From Onthophagus taurus (lineage: Eukaryota > Arthropoda > Insecta > Coleoptera > Scarabaeidae): 64,000 bases of DNA. Shown in pieces: positions 10,001 through 25,000 of this stretch. The notes below the pieces were generated by a model that worked only from the letters and a program-made list of their open reading frames with translations, made no database searches and was not told the origin of the DNA. Within the stretch, counting starts at the first letter, position 1. Every line of letters begins with the position of its first letter. The translations under genes and the position numbers were made by a program. The stretch lies in NCBI RefSeq assembly GCF_036711975.1, contig NC_091967.1, forward strand, positions 24,924,001-24,988,000, written 5' to 3'.

Positions 10001-13000
10001 ATGCAAGAGGTCCACTTCGGTGTCGCCTTCAACATATACAAAGTGGTTCTAAGTTGAATTCCGTAGCACGCTTATCACAGCATGATAATATTGATAATAA
10101 AAATAACATTTTAACGAAGTAAACATATTTATTTGTGCCTCATGCTGGCAGCCTGGCCTGATTTCGTTTTTTTTTGTGCGTTCAATTCCCTGCGAAAACA
10201 AGTCTGCAGGTTATCCAACGTTTTTGAACCTCGTTATCTGAACTTATAAAGCCACAGTGTAGTTGATAATATAGATATTAGATACCTATATTCTTTTATA
10301 GATATTTGACAATTGGATCTAGTTTTCAAACTTTGTCATTCCAATATCTTATTGAATCATCAACAATACGAAATATTGTAAAATTCAGAAACAACTACGT
10401 CCGAGTATTCCTTCATACTTTTTTTATATAACACTGACCTCTTCTCCACTTCTTCAATAACGTTTTTGAACAATTCTTCCGAAATCAGCTACATTGTAGG
10501 ATGAGAAAGACAGGTCGCAATACAAATCTAAGACAGTTACTGACTGAAAAGTCACCGGATGGGGGCCTGCACATGGAAAGTAGTGTTGTTTATGCGATCG
10601 GCCGATAGTTGGCAAACTACGAAGTTGAAAGGGAATCGGGTTCCCCATTAAACTTAATTGTTGGCCGATCTTCCGCATCAGAGCATTACACGTTTGTAGG
10701 ATACATTATTCTGAAGCGATCTTTCTAAACAAAATTTTTCCGAAATGTTTATAATCACCGCACAGGAACTGTTTAAAGTTCGTCTAATAGCGATTAAACA
10801 AAAGCTTAGGGAAATGCTTCAAAGATCGTAAATCACACTCAGGCAATAGGTTTCACCCCCAGCTGATCTACCGCGCCGTTCTAGACTAGTTTCGCACGTG
10901 TACTCACCAATAGATTCGACACGGAAAGAGAAATAAACTTTTTCCGTGAATTTGTGAATCTGCTATTGGACGACTTTAAACAGTTTCCGTGCGGTTATTA
11001 TAAACATTTCGACAAAATTTTATTAAAAAAATCGCTTCAGAATAATGTATCCTTCAACCGTATAATGCTTTGATCCAGAAGATACGGGACACCTGTATAT
11101 GCAAAAGATATGCACATACCACAAGAAATGTGGCTACAGCATTAATTCTGTGTATGCTATGATATTTCATCTAAAAAAATGCATTAGAAAATAAAATTCT
11201 TGATAAAATTGTATCAAGAATGTTATTAGCTCAACTCATTATTATACAGGATGTGTCAATTGTCTGGAATATAGCCAATAACTTCGCCATTTGTGATTTT
11301 AAAGAAAAATGTTTCAAATAAAAAATTCTTTATTAATTGTGGTGCATTTTTTGGCGATATTTGCTTGTTTATATTGTTTTTGTTTCGTTGCTATGGCAAC
11401 CAACATCGTTATTTTAAATGGGATGCATATGTTTTTTTTCTGCATATTTTGATAGAGGATATATCCCTCTACGCGATGAAAACACATCAAATCATATGGT
11501 TGTATAAGAAAAAAAATCGATAAAAAACGCGTTTTCTGAAAATACGTGACTTTTGGGCCACCTGTATTAGTCAGCAAATTACAATTAAAGTAGGCGCCGA
11601 AATGATGCCGTTGACAGCTTTAAAAATAAAAAAATTGACAGTTTAAACAAATATGGCACAACTAAGCGAACGACAAAGGATCCAAATATTAATGGTGGTG
11701 ATAGAAAACGCACTCAAAGTGATGTTTGTACACTGTTCAATAATATTTACCCGGATACACAAATTACACAATCCACAGTAAAAAAATTCTTTAACACCGA
11801 AGTTTTAAAAACCTTCCAAGAAATGGACGGCCGAAGACAGCTTCCAATGACGAAACTACATTAAATCTGTATCACCGTATCCATACATCATTAATTTTTC
11901 ATATTTATTGAATATGTCATTTTTTTGACATTTAAAGCTGTAAATTGCTGACTTAATATTTTCAGAAAACACATTTTTTCTTATACAACCATATGATTTG
12001 ATATGTTTATCACATAGAGAGATTTATCCTCTATCAAAGTACGCAAAAAAACATATGCATCCTATTTAAAATGACAACTTTGGTTGCCATAACAATGAAA
12101 CAAAAAACAATACAAACAAGCAAATATCGCCAAAAAATGCGCCACGCTTAATAAAGAAACTTGTGTTTGAAACATTGTTCTTTAAAACTACAAATGGCGA
12201 AGTTATTGGCTATATTCCAGACATTTGACACACCCTGTATGTATAGGTATAATGTTACATGTATAAGTCAAGATCGTAATCTGAGGTTGATGAAAATCTG
12301 GCAAAACAAAAATATTACTATTAAACTAGTTTATTAATTACAGTCTTCTGAATAAACACATACTGAAAAAATGTGTGTCGTTTTGGTGATTATTCTATGA
12401 CCAGCAAAAGACAGACTTAAATTTAAAAAAACAAGCTAAGAAGCTGGTTGTGATAGATCTTTTGAAATACATTTCTAGAGTAAATAGTAACTTTTTTCTT
12501 TGAACAACACTTGAATGTGACCATATGCTAGTGTAAGTCATTTGTTTTGTTAATAAAAAAGTTGTATGTTGAATTTGGATGAACGTTATAATTCTATAAC
12601 AATATTTTTCTGTCTGAATTTATTACAGAATTCGTGACTAACACTACTTTACATTTAACCGTCTAGATATGTTGGAGAGAATATTAAAGAAATAATAGGC
12701 CTAATATTTGGTGTTATTGCTAAAAGATAACACAGCTGTTGTTTCAGAGATTTTAAATATTTGTATTTGTGTAAAAAGGAGATGTTAGACTATTCCTGAA
12801 ACCCGTAAATGTATCTAATATAGTTGCAATAAGCGAATTAGATTTAATTTTTAATTTCTATTAGTATTCTCACTACCTTTTCCTAATTTTATTCAACATC
12901 TAAGTGCGTTAAAGGGTTATATAAAGACCTTTTGATTTTAAATTTATTTCATTTTAGGTGTTGGGCTCGATTTTATTCTTGTTGCATTCAATATCACGTC

Positions 13001-16000
13001 ACTGGATTACGCCCATTAGGAATTTTATTACTTCCCTCTGTATCCGGAGCGATTTTACTTAAAAAATCAACTTATTCCTTTTTAAGACCTTTGGACACCT
13101 TAGAACATTTATATTTGTGTAACGATTACATAACAAGAAATGAACTTGTGTTACATCCACAATTAGGAATTTGTATGTAATTAATTCTTTTTAATTCAAT
13201 TTAAGAAAAATTTTATTTTTAGCTTATGAAGAAACCGATGATTTAATCGAATTGATTGGAGTTTTAATTTATTTAGATCAACAATTAAATGAGTCATTTA
13301 AACAAACATTTGAGAACGAATTGGGACAGTTAAGAGCACCGGATGTTGTAATGGATGATTTGATTACTAATGTTGTGGTTGATTGTGAAGAAGAGGTATT
13401 AATAACTAATCATTTCGAGTTAATTATTTACTTAGGTCGGTTTTAGTTTACTTATTTGATAATTCAAAAACTTCAAAGTTGTCGTGATATATACAACTCA
13501 ATGCATAAACTTTTGGAATTACTCACTGTTCAACAATTAGTTAATGATAACGATGATAAATCTTCCCCAAAACCTACTTCTATTGATCATTTATTTGCGT
13601 CTCAACTTGGAATTAGTTTTGTTACTCAATGTTTAAAACAACAAGCACATGTTCGGTAAACAAAATTAATTATTTTTATACACATTATTATTATTTTATT
13701 CTTACTTTTTTAAAGGTATTCAATTTGTCGCAATTTATTGGCTTTGCAGCATATAATTCTTCACCATAACGATGAAAACTTTACTTTCTTTGAAGGCGTC
13801 AGGTCGATTTGTATCCCTGATACAGTTCTTTTAACAAGGATTTATTTTAATATTGTGTGGTTAACGGGTTTACCAATACAAACAAATGTTGCTCTGTAAG
13901 TATGAATAATTAAGTTAATTTTCGAAAATCAACAATTTTGATGTTTAATCGGTTTAGAGCTTATAAATAAAAAATGGTAATAATTGGGTTCAATCTTTTT
14001 ATGGATCTAGTCTTTATGGTCCATTACTAAGGTTTTATGTATAAAAAATATTTCTCGATCGCTTTTATTTTATGAGTTATGATTGAGTTAATTTTCGAAA
14101 ATCAACAATTTTGATGTTTAATCGATTTAGAGCTTATAAATAAAAAATGGTAATAATTGGGTTTAATCTTTTTATGGATCTAGTCTTTATGGCCCATTAC
14201 GAAGGTTTTATGTATAAAAAGTATTTCTCCATCGCTTTTATTTTATGAGTTATGATTGAGTTAATTTTCGAAAATCAACAATTTTGATGTTTAATCGATT
14301 TAGAGCTTATAACTAAGAAATGGTAATAATTAGGTTCAATCTTTTTATGGATCTAGTCTTTATCGCCCATTACTAAGGTTTTATGTATAAAAAGTATTTC
14401 CCCATCGCTTTTATTTTATGAGTTATGATTGAGTTAATTTTCGAAAATCAACAATTTTTATGTTTAATCGATTTTGAGCTTATAAATAAAAAATGGTAAT
14501 AATTAGGTTCAATCTTTTTATGGATCTAGTCTTTATGGTCCATTACTAAGGTTTTATGTATAAAAAATATTTCCCCATTGCTTTTATTTTATGAGTTATG
14601 ATTGAGTTAATTTTCGAAAATCGACAATTTTGATTTTTAATCGATTTAGAGCTTATAAATAAAAAATGGTAATAATTAGGTTCAATCTTTTTATGGATCT
14701 AGTCTTTATCGCCCATTACTAAGGTTTTATGTATAAAAAGTATTTCCCCATCGCTTTTAGTTTTTGAGTTATAATTGAGTTAATTTTCGAAAATCAACAA
14801 TTTTGATGTGTAATCGATTTAGAGCTTATAAATAAAAAATGGTAATAATTGGGTTCAATCTTGTTATGGATTTAGTCTTTATGGCCCATTACTAAGGTTT
14901 TATGCATAAAAAGTATTTCTCCATCGCTTTTAATTTTTGAGTTATAATTGAGTTAATTTTCGAAAATCAACAATTTTGATGTTTAATCGATTTAGAGCAG
15001 TGGTGTCCACTAATTTTTGATCAAAATCGACTTTTTATATAAATGTGTTGCCAAGATCGACCGAAGGGTTTAATTTAAGTAACCTTCCTTTTTTTTTGTT
15101 CTGAGGCCCAGATATAGATATCTCAGATTCATGATTTTCTTGGCGATCGACTCAAAACTGCTTTGCGATCGACGTTATGGACACCACTGTTATATATCAT
15201 TTTAATTTTGTTTCAGTGAGCAAAGCTTACAAAAACTTGTAACTTTAAAACTCCCTCCCGTTTTCAATTTAAAATTAAACGTAAATAAGTTGCTTATGGA
15301 CTTATTTGTTGGTTCAACTGGAGGTTTTAACGCCCACAAACTTATGTCCCAAAGAGATGTCGACGAAGAAACATTACCTTTTTGGAACTGTTCCCTTTTA
15401 TGTTATTTAAATCACTTATTCCTCATTTTGTACGTATTTATTTAATGTTTAATTAATTTTATCTTATAATTAAAATTTTTTTATATAGGTGGCCATTAAA
15501 TGGTAATCCAACATTTTCTGAGTGGTTACTCTCAAGTGGGCAACACGTATGGTTGCAACAATACGTAAGATATTTAAACAATTGGTGTGACGCAAAATCA
15601 TCACGTAAATTAATATTGCATTATTTTTTTTACAATTTTTCCAATAATAATTAATTTTTAGGTAATTTTTTGTTGGCAGCATCGTTTTTAACATCAAGCG
15701 AACACCACAAATCGTTCGATTTATTCGTAGAAGCCGTAAAAGGCATCGATTCGGAACAATTCCTTCAAAGACATATCGCGAACGTCGCCAGAAACAACAA
15801 CAACACCGCTATTCGATACTTCTTAAAAGTAATCCAATTATTTGAAGCTTACGGTGCGAGAAATTTCGCTATTGAATTAGCAAATGTTGCTTTGTCAATG
15901 GCAGAAACAAAAAATCCTTTACGCGCAACTTTGTACTCGATTCAGTTTAAACATCATTTGGCTTTAAATCATTATGAGGACGCCTACAAAGCTTTACAAT

Positions 16001-19000
16001 CGAATCCAGACGATGATCGAAAAAAGGATAACTTAAGAGATTTGGTTAAAACGTTATTGGATAAGAAAGAGTTAGATGTTTTGATGTCGTTTACATATTG
16101 CAATTTGGAAAAATTGTTTTGTAGTATTTTATTTATGAGAGCTAGAGCTGCTGATGGCGTAAATAATATTTATTATGACTTTTTGTATTCGTATCAAATG
16201 AAAAGGGGGATACCTTATTTAAGATTAGGTTATTATTTGAACTAACTCGATTCTATTTTGGAAAAACATAAATATATTCCTTTATTTTTTAGCTGGTGCT
16301 GTAATGTATGAACAAGCATTTAGATTAAATCAATGGAATTCAATTGAGGCTCTAGAAAAACAAGTAAAGTGCTACTTAGCAGCTGTAAATGCCTTAAGTT
16401 TATGCGAATCTAAACACGCGTGGGTTTTAACCCCTATTGAACCAGAATTACAAGAACAAACGGTGTTAATCCCATCATTAGCAGGATCTAATACGCCGTA
16501 TAAAGAATTAAAATTAGTAAACCAACTTGAAGTGGTTAGTTTGTCTACAATTAAAAAAGAATTAGCTTTGGCGCTTGCCCGTTTAAGATTAGGACGAATT
16601 GATAAAGATTCAGTCGCAAATTATACAAGTAAGAATTTGAAAAAACTCAAAAAATTTTTTTTAATGTATAATATTTATTTTAGCTCCTCAAGAACTTGTT
16701 GTTATGTTGGCGACTGTTGGAATATTTAAATGCGCGCTGGAATTGTGTCAAACTTACAATTTGTCTTCTAAACCGGTTTTTGAAATGTTAACCCATCAAT
16801 GTATTAATTTGATGGAAACTGAGGATCAAGAATCATGGAATTGGTTGACTGAAAATGATTTGCATGGTAATTAATATTTAAAAAACATTTTAAATTTTAG
16901 TTTCTTTTTTTTTTTTTAAATGTTAGCGAGACTTTTTTTGGCACAATTTTCACTTTTTAATATGCACCTTGACGTAAATGAGAATTTTGGTGTGTCATCA
17001 ACTGTTGTTAAAAGAGATTCTAGACTGAGCTTAGGGCCGTCTTTTTAATATTTGGGGCTCTAGGCTTACATATTTATATGGTCAGCTACTAAGGAAATAA
17101 ACTACATGTGCTAGCTTCTCCTTCTTCCTTTGGTTGTACGATTCTATACAGGTACATAGTCTGTAAATCCTCTTCTGCTTCCATCTCCCATGTCCTTCGT
17201 GACATCCCTTCTTTTCTCTGTCGGTTTTAATTTAATCATTACTCTCGCTAGTCTGCCATGCTCCATCTTGTGTAGATACCTTTATTCTGATTCTCCAGCT
17301 ACTGTCTTCTGAAAAAGCGTTATTTTACAACATGATAGTGAAACTACACTGGGCAAAACGCATTTTTAAATTGGGGTGAAAGTTATTGCCTCACCTACTG
17401 TACTCGATGTTGCGCGAATTTCAATTTACTATTCTGGTCGCTACAACATTTTCAAAAATGGCAAAAACTTTCAAATTTGGATGATGTCAAAAATGTGCTC
17501 TCCAGATATATTGCTCAAAAATCAATTGACTTTGAAAATTTGCACACTGATGGTAAAAAATCTTGATAACGACTAGAAATATAAAGTTAAAAAAAAATTA
17601 TGTTTGTATTTGATGTAAAAAACAACAGTGCTTTCTGATCCCTCTAATACAAAATTTCATGGCCTTTTTATAAAAAACTAAACGGTCTCCGGGATTCCGT
17701 CCATGTTTTGATAAATTTACCAATATGAGGGAAACTACAATAAATAGATATAGGAATGTTTATAGCTCTTCCTTAGCTTCTTATACAATTTCTCCCTATT
17801 TACTGTTTCAAATGTTGCTCTTAGATCTATGAATAGAGCATACAATTTGCACCATTTTTTATTTAGTTCCTTGTTCACGACATGCCTCAATATGAATACA
17901 TTGTTTGCAGTTTCTCTTCTAATTATGAAATCTGACTGAAAAATGATTCCATCTGGTAGAATCATTTTTCTTCCATCTCCTTTTTTAGCCTCTCATCCAG
18001 TATATCTGCATATATTTTATATACAGTAAATAACAGGTTTATTCCTCTATAAATTTGTCCGACTCGTCACTGCCAAGGGAATTTCTGGACCATCTAAATC
18101 TTATTCAAAGCTTTCAGAAATTTCTCTATATCCTGTGTTGCCTGCAGCCACGCCTCATTCTGTAACCTATCCTCTCCAACTTTATGGTATCGATTTCTGC
18201 ATCTTCCCTTTGCTTTCTTCCTTCTTTCTTTACTCTACATACGTGTTTTTATTTCCTACTTGTTCCTCTGTATTGAGCCTCCAATGCTGTACCTTTCGTC
18301 CACCACCCCTTGTTTGCTCTCCCTCCGAGTCTACGTCTACCCTTATATTCTCTCTTCCCATTGCTTCTTTCATTACCTCGATATCTTCCATATTCTTCAT
18401 TCGCTCTATCTTCCAATAGTACCAATTATGAGTGAAGTTAAATTCCGTGTCAATAATATTATCAGAGAAAAGTTTATCAAGTCTTGCTAAACCTACTTGC
18501 AATTACATTCTTATTCCATTAGGATTTGTTTATCTTTGGCTAAAAAATATTGCGGAAAAATATACCGCGTTTGCTTCTTCAGCCTCATCTGGCATATCCT
18601 CATCACTTTCTTGTTCTTCCGACTCTGACTTCTGCTCTCGATCCTTTTGCATGATGGCGTCGGATAAACCTTTTTCCTATTCTTCCATCCACCTCGTCCA
18701 CTCCCTCCGGTTTCTGGCTAATTCCCTTATACCTGCCAACTATTTTCTGTGAAAACTTTATTTCCATTGCTGTGATCTTTCCTTCCTGTTTATCTTGGAG
18801 CGTCTATGACTCACTGGCATATGTTAATATTGGGACTACCACTGAGTTGTACACTTTCAATTTTATCTTCTTATTTATCTAGCTCTTCCCAAAAATTGTT
18901 CTGTTTAGAGTATGATATACATCGTTTGTTTTCCTAATTCTTGCATTTATGTCTAAATCCATCCTTCCATCTTGTGATATTATACTGCCCAAGTACTCAT

Positions 19001-22000
19001 ATGATGATACTTCTTCTATCTTATGTTCTCTAGTTTTTGTGGTAGCATTAGCTGTTGTAGACACTTCCATATAATACTATGGTTAACCATGTCAAAACCT
19101 GTTTTTAAGTCCAAGAATAATAGTTCTCTTCGTATTAGCTCCCATGCGGTTTTATGTATACTTAGAAGCCACTCGTTCCCTTTTATTCCCAAATATTTTA
19201 TCAACTCTAGATTTATCTTGTCTTTAGAGGTCCGGAGGCTTTTTAACCGGGCCAAGACATTAGGTGAATGAGAGCAATATAAACAAGCTCTAACGAATTA
19301 CACCAAAAACATACATAAGGCAAAAAGAGAGTCTTGGAGGAGGTTCTGTGAAGGAGTAAAAGGCACACCCAACAGTGCAAAAATGTACAAGATTTTCGCT
19401 AGAGATCCGGCACTACCCCTGGACTTATGTAAGCGGCCTGACGGTAGTTTTACGGACTCTAGCAGAGCCTCGTTAGAGCTTCTCGTACATACTGACTTCC
19501 CAGGAAGCTTGATCATGAGGGCTGATAATGCCACAGTGGGCTATTCCTGCAAGGCAAAGCGCCCCTCAAATACGGATTGGAGTGTGACTAGAAATGTCGT
19601 CACTTGCACATCCGTGGACCAGGCGATTCAAACGTTTAAGCCATTCAAATCGCCTGGAGAAGACAATGTCTTTCCTGCTTTGTTACAGCAAGGAAGGTCA
19701 CTGTTGTTGCCAATTTTAGTAAAAATTTTCAGAGCGAGTGTCGCCTGGAAATATGTACCAGCAGAATGGACCAAGGTAAGGGTATCTTATATACCCAAAG
19801 CGGGTCGTTCGGTCCCTACTCCTAATGCCTTTCGACCCATCAGCCTAACATCATTTCTGTTGAAAACCCTTGAAAAAGTTCTGGAACATGGTATATCCGT
19901 ACGGTGCCATCAGTATGCTTATCAAGCGGGAAAATCAGCAGAATGGGCTCTACACAACTTAGTTGGTAGAGTATCCAGGACGCTGCAGGATAAAGAAACC
20001 TTGATCTGTGCGTTTCTGGATATAAAAGGAGCGTTCAACAACGTAATATCACAATCTCTTCACTCTCACGTTTCAGGCCGTGAGGTGGCTACCCGCAGGG
20101 TCTTTGGTCCCTCCTGGTTGACGATCTGATTGCGATAGTCGAAGCCGTTGGTGTAGAAATACAAGCTTATGCTGATGACATTGTCGTTATGGTCAAAGGA
20201 ACCTGTTGGTCGACGATATCTAAAGTCCTCCAAGTGACTCTAGATACCATTTGCGCTTGGTGTAAGGGAGAGAACCTCTCGATAAACCCGCAAATGACAA
20301 TCCGCCCAACTATCTAAGGTGAAGAAATTCCTTTCTCAAAGGAAGTCAAATATCTAGGAGTAATCTTAGACAAAATCTTGGCATGGAATGGACATTTGCA
20401 GGGAATTTTGCACAAAGCTAGACTATCCTTGTGGACTTGTTGCAGTCTTTGTGGAAAAAATTGGGGTCTTACCCTTGAAAGACTGTACTGGCTCTATGTG
20501 ACTGTGGTTAGACCTATGATCACATACGGAGCAGCAGCCTGGTATAGGAAAGTCCGACAGACTTCAGTTATCAGTAAACTTTCACGAATTCAACGGGTAG
20601 CTGGATTGGCAATCTCTGGTACGATAAGCACAACGCCATCTCTAGCAGTGGAGGTTCTGCTTGGCCTATCTCCTCTGCATTTGCATATAGAGAAAGTGGC
20701 TGGAACAAACATTTACAGATTTAAGCAATATGCTCAAAACTGTTTCCACATGCAGAGGCGGCGCCTTTTTAATGTTTTCTCCATCAATATCTTATCTTTC
20801 TTTTGCAATATTTAGACCTGTTAGTAGTATCTAATCTTCAGAAAGCAGTATTTAGTCTCCACAAAGCAATTTTAATCTTTAGAAAGCAGTATTTAGTGTT
20901 CCAGACGCTGTATTTAGACCTGTCGGAAGTATCTAGTCTTCAGAAAGCAGTATTTAGTCTTCTAGAAGCAGCATCTAGTCTTCTGCCAAAGTTATGTATG
21001 TTTTCTCCAAAATATTTTATCTTTCTTTTGCAATATTTAGACCTGTTAGCAGCATCTAGTCTTCAGAAAGCAGTATTTAGTCTCCACAAAGCAATTTTAG
21101 TCTTTAGAAAGCAGTATTTTGTGTTCCAGACGCTGTATTTAGACCTGTCGGAAGTATCTAGTCTTCAGAAAGCAGTATTTAGTCTTCTAGAAGCAGCATC
21201 TAGTCTTCTGCCAAAGTTATGTATGTTTTCTCCAAAATATTTTATCTTTCTTTTGCAATATTTAGACCTGTTAGCAGTATCTAGTCTTCAGAAAGCAGTA
21301 TTTAGTCTCCACAAAGCAATTTTAGTCTTTAGAAAGCAGTATTTTGTGTTCCAGACGCTGTATTTCGACCTGTCGGCAGTATCTAGTCTTCAGAAAGCAG
21401 TATTTAATTTTCTAGAGCAGTATCTAGTCTTCAGAAAGCAGTATTTAGTTTTTTAGAAGCAGTATCCAGTCTTGTGCCAACGTTATGTATGTTTTGTTCT
21501 TGATACTGACAGCAACTACTTTCTGGGTGTCTATCGTCATCATTTTTGGAGCCTCTTATTATCTATACGGATCTTGTACCACGCGGTACCTCATTTCTGC
21601 AGCTGTTACTTTGCTTTTGTGCTTATCCTGCCTTGGCAAAGTTTCCGTATTGGTGATTTCCTGTCCTGTGCAATAACAAGACAAGTCCATTGGTTTCTTG
21701 TTCATATTCTTCGCATTCTTTTATTGAACACATAAGTATTGCCATGAATGAAAAATGTTTGGTTTATAATCAATTTTTTGTTTTCTCTGAACAGAAATTT
21801 CAGACTTCATGTGGACTTTGAACAATGTAGGTAATTCCTGTTTTTTTTGCTGAAGTTTAGTTTATAACTATTGCAATTTCAGACTTTTTCTTGCAAATTA
21901 ACCTTCTGACCAGAGTATTCTCGACTATTCCCTTAAGTTTGGTTTTTACCAGTATAATTCTTAAATTTTCCAGTCTTTTTTAAGTTTATTTATATTTCTT

Positions 22001-25000
22001 TGATTATATATTTTTTTTTAATTAAAATGCGTTTTTTAATTTTTTTAAATTAAAATGAATTTTTAATTTTTCCGCCGCAATTTTTTGTTTGCTGCATAAA
22101 ACTTTATAAAATGCCGTTTATTTTTCCTAACCAAGGGTTAGCGGTTATTCATTCTGTTTATGGGTTTTCAAACTGAAATTTAGCAGAAGTAGCCCTAGAG
22201 TATAGGAGAAGATATCCACATAGAAGACATCCTTCTGTGTTTGTGAAAGTGCATAGATAAATAGTTGAACAAGGGCTAAATAATGACGGGTTGATCGTAA
22301 TAATGACAATGTTAGGCTGCAAAGAAACTTTAGAAGAAGAATTTTGCGTGAGTTCGACAGAGACCCCACTACGAGTGTTAGAAGAGTTTCGAATGCCTTA
22401 CGATTTTCTAGGGCGCGTATATATCGCCATTTAAAACATGATCATAAACATGTTTATCATTTACAACCCTTGCAAGGATTCAAACCAGGCGATGAAGAAC
22501 GGCGTGTAACGTTTTGTCGGTGGATTGCTAAAGCATCAACCAACAATCGAGATTTTTTAAATAATGTAATATGGAACGATGAATCGTGTTTCACAAGACA
22601 TGGGATTGTAAACTTTCAGAATTTATATGTTTTGATATCCCTACGCAATTCGGCCACGAAACTTCCAACATGAATTTAGTGTCAAAGTCTGGGTAGGCGT
22701 TTATAATAATTATCTTTTTGGGCCATACTTTATGCCACCACAACTAACCGCTGCGGCGTTCTTGTAATTTTTGGTAGCTGAACATGCCAATATGTGGGAT
22801 GACATTGATTTAGCATTAAGAAGAAAGGCCTGGTTTCAACTTGATGATTGTGCAGCTTATCATGGTAAGATGGTAAGAAATTGGCTAGATAACCATTTTC
22901 CTGCAAGATGGATTGGTTGTGATGGACCAGTCGCATATCCCCACGATCTGCAGATCTTAATGCTTTAGACTTTTTTGTGTGCAGATATTTGAAAGGAAAA
23001 TTGTTGTAATGGTTGTAATCACATAAGGCCGTTGTTAAATACCATTACTCGATAAGTATTTAATTCGTCGGTCAGAATTATGCAAGCAAAATTTTTTACA
23101 TTTTCAACAACTTCTTTAATTTTTTTCTTTTATTATTTAGATTAAAAAACATTAATAAACTAAAACATTAGTTGATTTACCTACTTTGTTTCCATGGCAC
23201 ACATTATTTATCAAAAACACTGGAAGGGGTAGGAGTATACTGCCAGATACCTCGAATTAAGCAAGCCTACAGCCTGAGTACGTACTGTACTGTATTCCAG
23301 GCGGAAGTATTTGCTATTGACATGTATGACTTATGACAGTATGATATTCTCAGACAGTCAAGCCGTTCTCCAGGCGCTGCAAGCCGTGAAAACGGTGTCG
23401 GCTCTGGTTAATGATTGTAAGAGAACATTAAACACACTGAGTTGTGATAACAGAGTTTCTCTGATCTGGGTCCCGGGTCACTCTGGGATTGCTGGCAATG
23501 AAGCGGCAGATGAGCTAGCACGAGAGGGCAGCGCTAAAGCGTTTGTGAGACTGGAACCAGCAGTTGGTGTATCATTTGCTATGGGCAAATATAGGATTGG
23601 ACTGTGGACTGAAGAAAGACTTAGCCTACTGTGGACCAGTTCTCCTGGAATGAAACATGCTAAGGTGTTTATTAACGTCGCCACTGTCAAACCAGGGAAC
23701 TTTTTAGGACTAGCTCGTAGTAGCATAAAAGTTCTAATGGGTGTATCAGATTCTCGATTTTTGGGTTGCAGTTTATCTACTCAAAGGATCTGAATGACCT
23801 TTCACCAAGCAAGGTATTAATGTTAGTTAAGAGCATTGAAATTTGGTGACGATATCTATCGGTAGGGTCGCGGTGCAAGGTTGGTTGGTCCGCCAACCCA
23901 TATGTAATCTATTTAATGTAATGTAATCTTGTCTTTGCCGCATACTCTCAGCTGCATCTCTGTTTGTTCTGTAGTTTGCTCTATCCTCTTCCGAATTCGT
24001 TCTTATGTATTTGTTCCATGACTCTTTCTTCTTCTTGATTGCCGCACCAGTGTGTTTTCTTTGTCTGATTATTATGTTTTCTCATTGCACACACATCGAT
24101 AGCTTTATTTCGCATTATCGCTTTAAAAATTCTCCACCTTTTCTGCAGTGTTAAATTCTCTATTTGTTCTAGTTTATGAAATCCTTTGTTTGTTTTCTCT
24201 TAGTATTTTATTCTTTCTTCCTCCTGCCTTAGTTTAAGAACGTTTATTTTCGTGTAGGTTGTCATCTCTTCTGTTTCGATTTCTATGTTATTAATAGTTT
24301 CCATGACTAGTCTGTAGTTTTTTTCCCATTTCTGCTTCTGCTTCAGTCTTTATCTCGTCGACTATGCTTTGGTGATTCCCCAGGTGTATGTAATCAATAA
24401 TACTCTTAGCATTTCTTTCTTCTGCCACAAACGTATATTTATCTTGCCTCTTCTGACTCCACATCGTGTTTCCAATCAATAAATCGTTTATCTGACAAAA
24501 TGCCACCAGCATTCTTTACCCATTTCTATTCATCACTTATATTCTCTATTACTTTGTCTTTTGATATGTCTAGTCTCCGACTTCGTCTCCAGATTCCTCA
24601 TCTAGCATGATTTAGGTCTAGAGTAATACGTAAAATAATTCAGCTAAACAACACGCTGTTACAGCTTTTGTGGCGACTGATAGCACCACAACTACAAGGA
24701 AAAGTTCTTGGATGTGGCCAGGGGAGGTTAAGCAATTAAACAAAATTGCAGCTATTTTTGTCGAAACCTTTTTTTGCATTGGTGCGTGTAATTAAAGGTT
24801 AATATGAAATCTAGTTTAATTTCGTTTGTGCTAACGGAGTGGCTGTCCAGCAGTCGAAAATAGTAGATTTGTTTTCAACTACCTACATTGCTTATGATTT
24901 TTTCTAACTTCCTATAGTAAAATAATCGACTTTTATAGATTTACCCATCATTGGAAACACACCATCAGATGTAGCCTGGCAACTACTAAAAACATTCCTC

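Larger units (their letters stand above)
19226..23925 (+). mobile_element. R1-like LINE, interrupted
   Basis: A plus-strand non-LTR element inserted in the minus-strand LINE. It is bracketed by an 11-bp duplication ATCTTGTCTTT (19215-19225 and 23926-23936). Coding pieces: 19383-20129 RT fingers/palm (SPGEDNVFPALL, FRPISLTSFLLKTLEKVLE, AFLDIKGAFNNV); about 20163-20200 the catalytic YADDIVVMV; 20378-20815 thumb; and 23311-23793 RNase H (SDSQAVLQAL, WVPGHSGIAGNEAADELARE). The RNase H domain plus this RT style fits the R1/LOA group. Frameshifts occur near 20100-20380. The RT and RNase H parts are split by about 2.4 kb of other repeats. Confidence 0.8.

Noticed and set aside
13915-14997. CRISPR-like array
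   Set aside because: The whole 173-bp unit repeats with no unique spacers, and the context is an animal intron.
14990-15197. 8-bp target duplication for the MITE at 14998-15189
   Set aside because: Flanks ATTTAGAG and TTATATAT do not match, so the TSD is not claimed.
18135-18752. Plus-strand ORFs at 18135-18752
   Set aside because: Low-complexity Ser/Leu/Pro frames opposite an acidic minus-strand stretch of LINE debris; no independent support.
20803-21456. 217-codon plus-strand ORF
   Set aside because: It is the 225-bp minisatellite read in its one stop-free frame; the sequence has no protein-like character beyond the repeat.
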